Notes under the pieces: model-generated
What the model was told of the DNA's origin: nothing
The model's database searches: none
What the model saw: only the letters and a program-made list of their open reading frames with translations
Shown here: positions 47,872-56,900 of the stretch, in pieces
Layout: every line of letters begins with the position of its first letter
How positions within the stretch are numbered: the first letter of the stretch is position 1
Assembly (NCBI RefSeq): GCF_001905725.1
Contig: NZ_LIWB01000016.1
Location: 143,740-207,739 of the forward strand
Source of the DNA: Streptomyces sp. CB02400
Lineage (GTDB): Bacteria > Actinomycetota > Actinomycetes > Streptomycetales > Streptomycetaceae
DNA length: 64,000 nucleotides
Reading direction: 5' to 3'
Position numbers and translations under genes: made by a program

Positions 47872-48054
47872 TCAGCCGGTCTTGCGACGGAAGATCTTCT
47901 TCTGGGGCACCGGGCCGCTCATGCCCTTGGCCTGCAGGCCCCTGTCGCCGTGCGCCTGCCCGGACCGCTGCCGGCGCTGCTTGCGCTCGAGCACTTCCTT
48001 GAACTGAAGCTTCAGGTCGGTGTCTGCTGCATTCCGCTTGGTCACGTCAGCCAT
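47872..48054 (-). CDS. Small basic DUF5302-like protein (copy 2)
   Basis: A 60-residue protein from ATG 48054 after AGGAG. N-terminal helix LKLQFKEVLERKQRRQRSG, then GLQAKGMSG and the basic tail QKKIFRRKTG. It shares MSG, QK and FRRKTG with the copy at 37267-37455, so the two are paralogues. Monocistronic, with its own terminator and a striking 11-base-periodic candidate SARP site 46-100 bases upstream, which suggests co-regulation with the biosynthetic genes. Function unknown. Confidence 0.8.
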   Translation of the reverse strand: MADVTKRNAADTDLKLQFKEVLERKQRRQRSGQAHGDRGLQAKGMSGPVPQKKIFRRKTG

Positions 48055-48099
48055 GCGTCGCTCCTGGGTCGAGAGGAATGGAGTCGAGCGGAACCACCG

Positions 48100-48154
48100 C
48101 TCGAAAAGCGCTTGAGTCTCACTTGAGAATCACCTGACACCCCCTCGAACAAAG
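48100..48154. promoter_or_regulatory. Candidate SARP operator with five 11-bp units
   Basis: Five consecutive 11-base units begin CTCGAAAAG, CTTGAGTCT, CTTGAGAAT, CCTGACACC and CTCGAACAA at 48100, 48111, 48122, 48133 and 48144. The exact periodicity and the TTGAG/TCGA core match SARP binding sites. The block GCTCGAAAAG also occurs at 50751-50760 in front of the right PKS. Confidence 0.6.
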
Positions 48155-48312
48155 CAGTGACCACACGCGCGAAATGCGCGTTCCGGCCACCGCACCCGGT
48201 ACCTGTCGGCCATGGGAGTCCGTTTCACCGCGTCGCCCTCGAGAGCGAGTCGAGTGATACCGGAACCACCCCTTCATAACCTGTGCGGACACCCCATACT
48301 CATGGGGCGTCA

Positions 48313-48341
48313 TTGCGGTGCAATCTCTTCCCGCTTACAGT
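48313..48341 (+). promoter_or_regulatory. MFS gene promoter
   Basis: A -35 TTGCGG (48313-48318), a 17-base spacer and a -10 TACAGT (48336-48341) fit a vegetative sigma-factor promoter 52 bases before the MFS start codon. Confidence 0.6.
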
Positions 48342-48354
48342 GTACCGTACTCCC

Positions 48355-48367
48355 CTTACGTAGTAAG
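48355..48367. promoter_or_regulatory. Palindromic operator in front of the MFS gene
   Basis: CTTACGTAGTAAG has perfect five-base arms around GTA and lies just downstream of the -10. This placement suits repression by the TetR protein encoded at the end of the same operon. Confidence 0.55.
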
Positions 48368-48392
48368 TCAAAGCTTTTGGAAGGGAGCCTCC

Positions 48393-50009
48393 ATGACTGA
48401 GGCCTCTGAGCCGCGGACGGCTGCGGAGACGCAGGATCCGGCCGCGGGGCCCGCCCCTCACCCGCAGCGCTGGCTGATCCTGAGCACCCTCTGCCTCGCC
48501 GTGCTGCTGGTGTTGCTGGACAACACGGTGCTGACCGTGGCGATCCCCTCGATGACGGAGTCCCTCGGTGCCTCGACCTCGTCGATCCAGTGGGTGATGA
48601 ACGGCTACACGCTGGCGGTGGGCGGCCTGCTCATGACGACGGGCTCCCTGGCCGACCGGATCGGGCGCCGCAAGGCGCTCCTGATCGGCGTGGCGCTGTT
48701 CACCCTCTGTTCCGGTGTGGCCTCGATGGCCGACAGCCCGGCACAGTTGATCGCGGGACGGGTCGGCATGGGCGTGGGCGCCGCGCTGCTGATGCCCAGC
48801 ACCCTGGCCGTCCTCATGCAGGTGTTCGACGAGAAGGAACGGCCGAAGGCCATCGGCGTGTGGACCGGTGTGGCCGCGGCGGCCGTGGCCCTCGGGCCCG
48901 TGGCCGGCGGCTTCATGCTCGACCACTTCTGGTGGGGTTCCGTCCTGCTGATCAACGTGCCGATCGGGCTCGCCGCGCTGATCTCGATGATCATCCTGGT
49001 CCCCGAGTCGCGCGACCCGCAGGTCCGCCGGACCGATGTCCCCGGTGTGGCACTGTCCATCCTGATGAGCGTCGGCCTGGTGTACGCGATCATCTCCGTG
49101 CCGGAGCACGGCTGGAGCTCCCCGCAGACGCTGATCCCCTTCGTGGTCGGCGCGGTGGCGCTGGTCTCCTTCACGTACTGGGAGCGCCGCTGCGAGGAAC
49201 CGATGCTGGACGTGGCCCTCTTCAGGAACCCCGCGTTCAGCGGGGCCGTCGGCAGCACGGCGCTGACCTACCTCGCGCTCGCCGGCTCGCTGTTCCTGTT
49301 CACCCAGTACCTGCAGTTCGTCCTGGACTACAGCCCGCTGGAGGCCGGCCTCGGCGTCGTGCCCATGGCACTCGCGCTCATGGTGATGACGCCGTTCGGC
49401 CCGAAGATCGCGGAGAAGATCGGCACTCCCGCCACGATGGCCACGGGTCTGGCCGTGATGGGTGCCGGTCTGGTGACACTGAGCTTCCTGGGCGAGGGTT
49501 CCGGCTACTCCCTGGCCCTGGCCGGACTGGCCGTGATGGGCGCGGGCGCCGGTATCGCCATGCCGACCGCGTCGACCGCCATGGTGAGCGCGATTCCGGT
49601 GGAACGCGCCGGGGTGGCCGGCGGGCTCAACTCCACGATGCAGGAGTTCGGCAGTGCCTGTGGTGTGGCCGTGATGGGCAGTCTCGCCGCCGGGCTGTTC
49701 GCCTCGCGCCTGCCGGACGCCATTCCTGACGAGGCGACGCACTCCATCGGGCAGGCCCTGGGCGTGGCCGCCGCCGGCGAGGACCCGTCACAGCTCGTCG
49801 AGCAGGTGAGGGACGCGTTCGTCTCCGGCTTCTCGGCGAGCATGCGCATCGGTGCCGCGGCCGCCGTCGCCGCCGGTGTGGTGGCCTGGGCGCTGCTGCG
49901 CAGGAACTCGGTCCCGCCCGAGGAGGCCGCGACGCAGTCCGCCGAGGCCACGGCGCAGGCGCCTGTTCCAGGGGCCGAGAAGACGCCGGACACCACGGGC
50001 GTATCTTGA
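48393..50009 (+). CDS. MFS drug exporter (DHA2, 14-TM type)
   Basis: A 538-residue membrane protein from ATG 48393 (GGAAGGGAG site). The first helix WLILSTLCLAVLLVLLDNTV ends in the DHA2 signature LDNTVLTVAIPSM. Motif A is GSLADRIGRRKAL and the antiporter motif C area is VALGPVAGGFML. About 14 hydrophobic segments follow, with a periplasmic-loop-rich C-terminal half and a soluble tail. It is a proton-coupled EmrB/QacA-type exporter, probably for self-resistance to one of the products. The TetR gene starts four bases after its stop. Confidence 0.93.
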   Translation: MTEASEPRTAAETQDPAAGPAPHPQRWLILSTLCLAVLLVLLDNTVLTVAIPSMTESLGASTSSIQWVMNGYTLAVGGLLMTTGSLADRIGRRKALLIGVALFTLCSGVASMADSPAQLIAGRVGMGVGAALLMPSTLAVLMQVFDEKERPKAIGVWTGVAAAAVALGPVAGGFMLDHFWWGSVLLINVPIGLAALISMIILVPESRDPQVRRTDVPGVALSILMSVGLVYAIISVPEHGWSSPQTLIPFVVGAVALVSFTYWERRCEEPMLDVALFRNPAFSGAVGSTALTYLALAGSLFLFTQYLQFVLDYSPLEAGLGVVPMALALMVMTPFGPKIAEKIGTPATMATGLAVMGAGLVTLSFLGEGSGYSLALAGLAVMGAGAGIAMPTASTAMVSAIPVERAGVAGGLNSTMQEFGSACGVAVMGSLAAGLFASRLPDAIPDEATHSIGQALGVAAAGEDPSQLVEQVRDAFVSGFSASMRIGAAAAVAAGVVAWALLRRNSVPPEEAATQSAEATAQAPVPGAEKTPDTTGVS

Positions 50010-50013
50010 TCCC

Positions 50014-50745
50014 ATGTCGCGCAACCTTCCCGAACCGCGCCTGGACAGCATCTGGCTGTCCAGGCCGGCCCGGCGGCCGCCCAGCGGTCAGAATCCACTG
50101 AGCCGTGATCAGATCGTCGCGGCGGCTGTCCGTCTGCTCGACCGGGAAGGCCTCGGTGCCCTCTCCATGCGACGCCTCGCCGCCGAGCTCGGTGTCGCGG
50201 CGATGTCCTTGTACTGGCACGTCCCCACCAAGGACGCGGTGCTCGAATTCGCCCTCGACGAGGCGTTCGGCGAGCTGGACCTGACGCCCAAGCCGGACGC
50301 CGACTGGGGCGAGCAGATCGAGCACATCTCCCAGGACCTGCGCCGCATCATCCGTGAACACCCCTGGACCAGCCAGCTCGCCGGCAGCTTCGCACTCGTC
50401 GGCCCGAACTCTCTGGCGATGCACGAGCAGCTCACCGTGCTCGCCGAGGCGGGCGGATTCGCCCCGCCCGACGCCTACCGTGCGGCGGGCACCCTGGTGA
50501 ACTTCGTCCTCGGGTTCGCGGCGGACGAGGTGAAATGGATCCTGAAAATGCGTGAGACGGATCTCCAGCCGGACGACATCAAGGAGATCTGGCTGTCGCC
50601 GGTGCTCGAACTCGTCGGCGGCGCCTACCCGCGCATGCGGGCCAACCTGGAGGCCGGGGAGTCCCGGGCCTGGGACGACCACTTCGAGTTCGGCCTGAGT
50701 TTCATGATCGCCGGCATGCGCGCCAAAGGAACCAAGAAGAACTGA
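50014..50745 (+). CDS. TetR-family repressor of the MFS exporter
   Basis: A 243-residue protein from ATG 50014. The HTH region is LSRDQIVAAAVRLLDREG and LAAELGVAAMSLYWHVPTKD, typical of the TetR/ActR group with a TetR_C-type ligand domain. The operon arrangement (exporter, then repressor, four bases apart) is standard for autoregulated efflux. It probably binds CTTACGTAGTAAG at 48355-48367. Confidence 0.9.
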   Translation: MSRNLPEPRLDSIWLSRPARRPPSGQNPLSRDQIVAAAVRLLDREGLGALSMRRLAAELGVAAMSLYWHVPTKDAVLEFALDEAFGELDLTPKPDADWGEQIEHISQDLRRIIREHPWTSQLAGSFALVGPNSLAMHEQLTVLAEAGGFAPPDAYRAAGTLVNFVLGFAADEVKWILKMRETDLQPDDIKEIWLSPVLELVGGAYPRMRANLEAGESRAWDDHFEFGLSFMIAGMRAKGTKKN

Positions 50746-50785
50746 GAACCGCTCGAAAAGTGATTGATTTCTTTTCGAGCAGTTC
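50746..50785. terminator. Hairpin after the tetR gene
   Basis: 15-base arms (50746-50760 and 50771-50785, one mismatch) around a 10-base loop start at the base after the TetR stop. The right part also carries 11-base-spaced TCGA/TTGA units, so this stretch may double as a SARP site. Confidence 0.65.
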
Positions 50786-50796
50786 TTGAGCGCGCG
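50753..50796. promoter_or_regulatory. Candidate SARP operator upstream of the right PKS
   Basis: Units TCGAA (50753), TTGAT (50764), TCGAG (50775) and TTGAG (50786) recur at exact 11-base spacing. They lie just upstream of the putative PKS promoter and share GCTCGAAAAG with the 48100 site. Confidence 0.5.
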
Positions 50797-50814
50797 CCTC
50801 CGGCCAGAACGACA

Positions 50815-50844
50815 TTGACGGCGGGGAGGGTCTGCTGTCACACT
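50815..50844 (+). promoter_or_regulatory. Putative promoter of the right PKS gene
   Basis: TTGACG (50815-50820), an 18-base spacer and CACACT (50839-50844). It would give a leader of about 140 bases containing the inverted repeats at 50858-50884 and 50910-50941. Confidence 0.45.
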
Positions 50845-50857
50845 GTTCGAACAGGCG

Positions 50858-50884
50858 TGGTGTGCCATAATTCAAAACACACCA
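50858..50884. promoter_or_regulatory. Inverted repeat in PKS leader (possible operator)
   Basis: TGGTGTG and CACACCA (50858-50864 and 50878-50884) flank a 13-base A/T-rich centre. The perfect seven-base arms downstream of the putative -10 suggest a repressor site. Confidence 0.4.
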
Positions 50885-50909
50885 CCGAAATACTCATAGA
50901 ATTGCCTCA

Positions 50910-50941
50910 AGAGCCGTATCGCCCCTTGGCGATACGGCTCT
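50910..50941 (+). promoter_or_regulatory. Strong stem-loop in the 5' leader of the right PKS
   Basis: Perfect 14-base arms (50910-50923, 50928-50941) around CCTT, ending 49 bases before the PKS start codon. It may be an attenuator, a terminator of upstream transcription, or an mRNA-stabilising stem. Confidence 0.6.
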
Positions 50942-50990
50942 CTTGCGTTTCCAGTACCCGCCGTAGGGAAAAGTGACGGAGTCGAGTCGA

Positions 50991-53900
50991 ATGACGGATG
51001 TGAACAGGCCCGGGAACGATGACCGCCTGCGTCGCGCGATGGCCGCGGTGCTGCAGCTTCAGCAGCGCAACGCCGAGCTGGAGGAACAGCGCACCGAACC
51101 GATCGCGATCGTGTCGATGGCCTGTCGTTTCCCCGGCGGGATCGCCGACCCCGAGGAGTACTGGGACCTGCTGAACGAAGGACGGGACGCCATCGGCGGT
51201 TTCCCCGCCCGGTGGGACGCCCTGGACCTGTACGACCCGACGCCGCAGACCCCCGGAAAGTCCTACGCCCGTGAGGGCGGGTTCATCGACGACGTCGAGG
51301 GTTTCGACGCGGAGTTCTTCGGCGTCCCTCCGCGCGAGGCGCAGTCGATGGACCCGCAGCAGCGGATCGTGCTGGAGACCGCGTGGGAGGCTCTGGAGCG
51401 GGCCGGAATACGTCCGGAGTCGCTGAGCGGCAGCCGGACGGGCGTCTATCTCGGCGCCATGCGCTCGGACTACGCGGACGACCAGACCGGTTTCGACTAC
51501 CTGGACGGCTACCAGGGCACCGGTGTCTCCAGCAGCGTCATCTCCGGCCGTGTCTCCTACGTCCTGGGACTCCAGGGCCCCGCCGTGACCATAGACACGG
51601 CCTGCTCGTCCTCTCTCGTCGCCCTGCACTCCGCGGTGGGCGCGCTGCGCAGCGGCGAGTGCGACACCGCCCTCGCCGGCGGTGTCACCGTCATGAGCAC
51701 GCCTGTGCTGTTCGTGGAGTCCAGCCAGTTCAAGGGCATGGCCGCCGACGGCCGCTGCAAGAGCTTCTCCGCCGACGCCGACGGCGCAGGCTGGTCGGAG
51801 GGCGCGGGCATGCTGGTCCTGAAGCGCCTCTCCGACGCCCAGCGCGACGGTGACCGTGTGCTGGCCGTGATCCGTGGCAGCGCCGTCAACCAGGACGGCC
51901 GCAGCCAGGGCCTGACCGTTCCCAACGGGCCCTCGCAGCAGCGTGTGGTGCAGGAGGCCCTCGCGACGGCGCGTCTCACGCCGGACGACATCGACGCGAT
52001 CGAGGCGCACGGTACCGGCACGACCCTCGGCGACCCGATCGAGGCCGGGGCGCTCGCGGAGGTCTTCGGACCCACCCGCGCCCAGGACCACCCTCTCTAC
52101 CTGGGTTCGTCCAAGTCGAACATCGGCCACGCCCAGGCAGCCGCCGGCGTCGCGGGCGTCATGAAGATGGTGCTGGCGTTGCAGCACGAGACCCTGCCCA
52201 AGACCCTGCACGCGGACGAGCCCAGCCCGCACATCCAGTGGGACGGTTCCGGCCTGGAACTGCTGCGGGAAGCCCGTCCGTGGGAGCGCGGCGAGCGGAC
52301 ACGGCGGGCCGGCGTCTCGTCGTTCGGCATCAGCGGTACCAACGCGCATGTGGTGATCGAGGAGGCGCCCGCCGTCGAGGCGCCGGAGACCGCTGAGGCT
52401 CCTCGGCTTCCGGTGCCGGTCGTGGTGTCGGGCCGCAGCGAGGCGGCACTGCGGGAGCAGGCGGGCCGCTGGGCCAACTGGCTGGAGGCCCACGACCAGG
52501 TGTCGCTGACGGATGTGGCCGCCACCGCGGCGCTGCACCGCACCCACTTCGACTCCCGGGCCGCCGTGCTGGCCGAGTCGGTCGAGCAGGCCGTGGAGAC
52601 CCTGCGCGCCATCGCCGAGGGCCAGCCGCACGAGCAGGCGGTGACCGGGACGGCCCAGCCGCGCGGGAAGACCGTCTTCGTCTACCCCGGGCAGGGCAGT
52701 CAGTGGGTCGGCATGGGCCGTGACCTGCTCACCCAGTCCCCGGTCTTCGCCGAGACCATCGACGCCTGCGACACCGCGTTGAGGCCCTTCACCGGCTGGT
52801 CGGTGCGCGAGGTCCTCACCGGCGATGGAGGCGACCACCCGCCCCACGACCGGGTCGACGTCGTCCAGCCCGCCCTGTTCGCCATGGGCGTGGCCCTGTC
52901 CGCCCTCTGGCGCTCCCACGGCATCGAACCGGACGCGGTCATCGGCCACTCCCAGGGCGAAGTCGTCGCCGCCGTCGTCGCCGGCGCGCTGACGCTGGAG
53001 CAGGGCGCGCAGATCGTCGCCCAGCGCTCCCAGGCCGTCCTGGCCTGCTCCGGCAGCGGCGGCATGGCCCTCATCGAACGCCCGCAGGCCGAGGTCGCAG
53101 AGTTCATCGCCCCCTACGGCGAAGCCCTCTCCATCGCCGCCATCAACACCTCCACGTCCACGGTCATCTCCGGCGAAGCCGACGCCATCAACGAGATCGT
53201 CACCCGCCTCACCGACGACGGCGTCTACGCCCGCAAGGTCAACGTCGACTACGCCTCCCACCACGCCCACATGGACCCCCTCCTGCCCGACCTCCAGGCA
53301 GGCTTCACCAACATCACCCCCACCCAGACCCACACCGCCTTCTACTCCACCGTCACCGGACAGCCCACCGACGGAACCGACCTCGACGGCACCTACTGGT
53401 GCCGCAACCTGCGCGAGACCGTCCGCTTTGACCAGGCCCTCACCCACCTCCTGGCCGACCACCACACCACCTACATCGAGATCAGCGCCCACCCCGTGCT
53501 GTCGATGCCCCTCACCAACACCGCCACCGAACACAACGCCATCGTGGTCGGCACCCTCACCCGCAACCACGGCACCCTGACCCAACTCCTGCGCAACCTC
53601 AGCCTGCTCCACGTCCAAGGCCACCCCACCGACTGGACCCACACCCTCCCCACCCCCACCGGCCCGGCAGCCCTGCCCACCTACCCCTTCCAACACGAAC
53701 ACTTCTGGCCGGACGACCTCGACGGCGGGGCCGACGTGACGGCCGCGGGGCTCGGGGCGGCGGGGCATCCGCTGCTCAAGGCCGGGGTGGATCTGCCGGG
53801 CTCCGGTGGGGTGCTGCTGACCGGGCGGCTCGCGCGTGGCAGCCAGCGCTGGCTCGGTGACCACCAGGTGATGGGGTCGGTGCTGCTGCCCGGCACCGCG

Positions 53901-56900
53901 TTCGTGGAGCTGGCCCTGCGGGCCGGTGACCATGTCGGGTGCGGGCACCTGGAGGAACTCACGCTGCAGGCGCCGTTGCGGCTGCCCGAGCGCGGCGGCG
54001 TGCAGGTGCAGGTCGTCGTGGGCGAGGTCGACGAGGACGGCCGCCGGGCCGTGAAGGTCTTCTCCCGGGCCGAGGACGCCGACCCGTCGGAGCAGTGGGC
54101 GCACAACGCCGACGGCACCCTGGCCCGTGAGCTGCCGGAGCCGGCGTTCGAGTCGGTCCAGTGGCCTCCGGCGGGGGCCGAGCCTGTCACGGTGGAGGGC
54201 TTCTACGAGGCGGCGGCGCGGGGCGGGCTGGAGTACGGGCCCGCGTTCCAGGGTCTGTCGGCGGTGTGGCGGAAGGGCGACGAGGTATACGCCGAGGTCG
54301 AGTTGCCGGCCGAACAGCACGCCGAGGCAGCTCGGTTCGGTGTGCATCCGGCGCTGCTCGACGCCGTACTGCACGCGGCCGGGTTCGGTCCGCTGACGGC
54401 CGAGGAGGGCCGGCCGTGGCTGCCGTTCGCCTGGTCGGGAGTGGCACTGCACGCGGTGGGTGCCACCTCGGTGCGGGCGCGCATCTCGCCGGTGGGCGCC
54501 GGGTCGGTGCGGGTGGAGCTGGCCGACCGGTCGGGCAACCCCGTCGCCTCGGTCGATTCGCTGGTGGCCCGTCGGATGACGGCGGGACAGCTCGCCGACG
54601 TCGCCCAGCGCGGTTCGGGGTCCCTGTACCGCCTCGACTGGTCGCCGGTGCCTGCCGCCGACGCCCCCGGCGGGGCGCGGTGCGCGGTGGTGGGCCAGGG
54701 GGCCGAGGATGCCGCCGTGTCGCTGCGGTCCGCGGGCTGGGAGTGCGCGGTGTACCCGGACGTGGCCGCTCTCGCCGAGCGGGCGGAGGAGGCGGGTGGG
54801 CTGCCCGAGGCCGTCTTCGCGCCCTTCCTGCCCGATGCGGAGGCCGAGTTCGGTGCCGATGTCGTGCACGCGAAGGTCGTCGAGGCGCTGGAGCTGGTGC
54901 GCCGCTGGGCGGCGGACGAGCGGTTCGCCTCGTCCCGGCTGGTGCTCCTGACCCGTGGCGCGGTGGCCGTCGGCTCCGGACCGCGGGATCTGGCCGGTGC
55001 CGCGGTGTGGGGTCTGGTGCGGTCCGCGCAGTCCGAGCACCCCGGCCGGTTCGGTCTGGTCGACCTGGACCCCGCTGTCGGTCCCGAGGGTGCGGACGAG
55101 TCCTGGCGGGCCCTGGAGAGCGCACCGTTCGCCGTGCAGGAGCAGCTGGCGCTGCGCGACGGTGACCGGCTCACGCCGCTGCTGGCCGCGGTACCCCACG
55201 AGCCGCTGACGCCGCCCGCCGGTGAGGCCGTGTGGCAGCTCGCCCCGGGCAAGGGAGGTCTGGCCGATCTGTCGCTGGTGCCGTTCCCGCAGGCCGCCGA
55301 GGAGCTGGCGGCCGGGCAGGTGCGGATCTCGGTACGGGCCGCGGGCCTGAACTTCCGGGACGTGCTGATCGCGCTGGGTACGTACCCCGACGAGGGGCAC
55401 ATCGGCAGCGAGGCCGCCGGTGTGGTCCTGGAGGTCGCCCCGGACGTGACCGGGCTGGCGCCCGGTGACCGTGTTCTCGGCATGGTCGACCGGTCGTTCG
55501 GGCCGGTGGCCGTCGCCGACGCGCGGATGGTCGTGCCGATGCCGCGGGGCTGGTCGTTCGAGCAGGCCGCCGCCGTGCCGATCGCCTACCTCACGGCCTA
55601 CTACGGGCTGGTCGACCTCGCCGGGCTGCGGGCCGGGGAGAAGGTGCTCGTGCACGCCGCGGCGGGCGGTGTGGGCACCGCGGCCGTGCGGATCGCCCGG
55701 CACCTGGGCGCAGAGGTCTACGGCACCGCGTCACCCGGCAAGCACGCCGCGCTGCGCGCCGCGGGCTTCGACGACGCGCACCTGGCGTCCTCACGGGACC
55801 TGGACTTCGAGGGGGAGTTCCTGCGTGCCACGGACGGCGAGGGCATGGACGTCGTCCTGGACTCGCTGGCCGGTGACTTCGTGGACGCGTCGCTGCGGCT
55901 GCTGCCGCGCGGCGGCCGGTTCATCGAGATGGGCAAGACCGACATCCGTTCGGCCGACGAGGTGGCGCGGGACCGGCCCGGTGTCTCCTACCGGGCGTTC
56001 GACCTGATCGAGGCGGGCCCGCAGCGGCTCGGCGAGATGCTCACCGAGGTGGTGGGGCTGCTGGCGGACGGCGGGCTGGAGCAGCTGCCGGTGCGCGCAC
56101 TGAGCCTGCTCCAGGCGCCCGAGGCGTTCCGGCTGCTGGCGCAGGCGCAGCAGATCGGCAAGATCGTGCTGACCGTGCCCCGCGCGCTCGACCCCGACGG
56201 CACGGTGCTGCTCACCGGCGCCACCGGCGCGATCGGCGCCCTGGTGGCCCGTCACCTGGTGACCCGGCACGGGGTCAGGCACCTTCTCCTGACCAGCCGC
56301 AGCGGCATGGCCGCGGCCGGTGCGCCGGAGCTGCTCGCCGAACTGGCCGCGCTCGGGGCCGAAGTGAACCTGGTGGCCTGCGACACGGCCGACCGGGACA
56401 GCCTGGCGGCACTGCTCGCCGGGGTCGACCCGGCGCACCCGCTGACCGGGGTGGTGCACTCGGCCGGTGTCCTCGACGACTGTGTGCTGGACGCCCTCAC
56501 CCCCGAGCGGGTCGCCCGGGTGCTGCGGCCGAAGGTGGACGCGGCGTGGAACCTGCACGAGCTGACCCGGGACGCGGACCTCGCGGCCTTCGTGCTGTTC
56601 TCCTCGATGGCGGGCACCGTGGGCTCCGCGGGCCAGGCCAACTACGCGGCGGCCAACGTCTTCCTGGACGCCCTCGCCCAGCACCGCGCGGCGTCGGGGC
56701 TGCCCGGCCACTCGCTGGCCTGGGGCCCGTGGGACCTTCGGGACAGCAGCACGATGATGCGGGACGTCGGCGACAGCGATCTCGCCCGGATCGCCCGGAC
56801 GGGTCTGGTGCTGCTGCCCGCGCAGGACGGCCTGGTGCTGTTCGACGCGGCCCTCGTCTCGACCGAGGCCGCGACCGTGCCGGTGCAGTGGGACTTCCGG

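Larger units (their letters stand above)
48055..48392. other. Divergent intergenic region between DUF5302-like and MFS genes (338 bases)
   Basis: From left: ribosome site of the leftward gene, SARP-type repeats at 48100-48154, a small inverted repeat ACGCGC/GCGCGT at 48165-48181, about 130 bases with no clear feature, then the MFS promoter (48313-48341) and operator (48355-48367). Confidence 0.6.

Noticed and set aside
48165..48181. Short GC-rich inverted repeat as a terminator
   Set aside because: Six-base arms are too short, and it lies between divergent genes where no transcript should end.
50907..55703. A 1,598-codon open frame on the minus strand opposite the right PKS
   Set aside because: It is antisense to well-supported KS, AT and DH domains and has no domain of its own.
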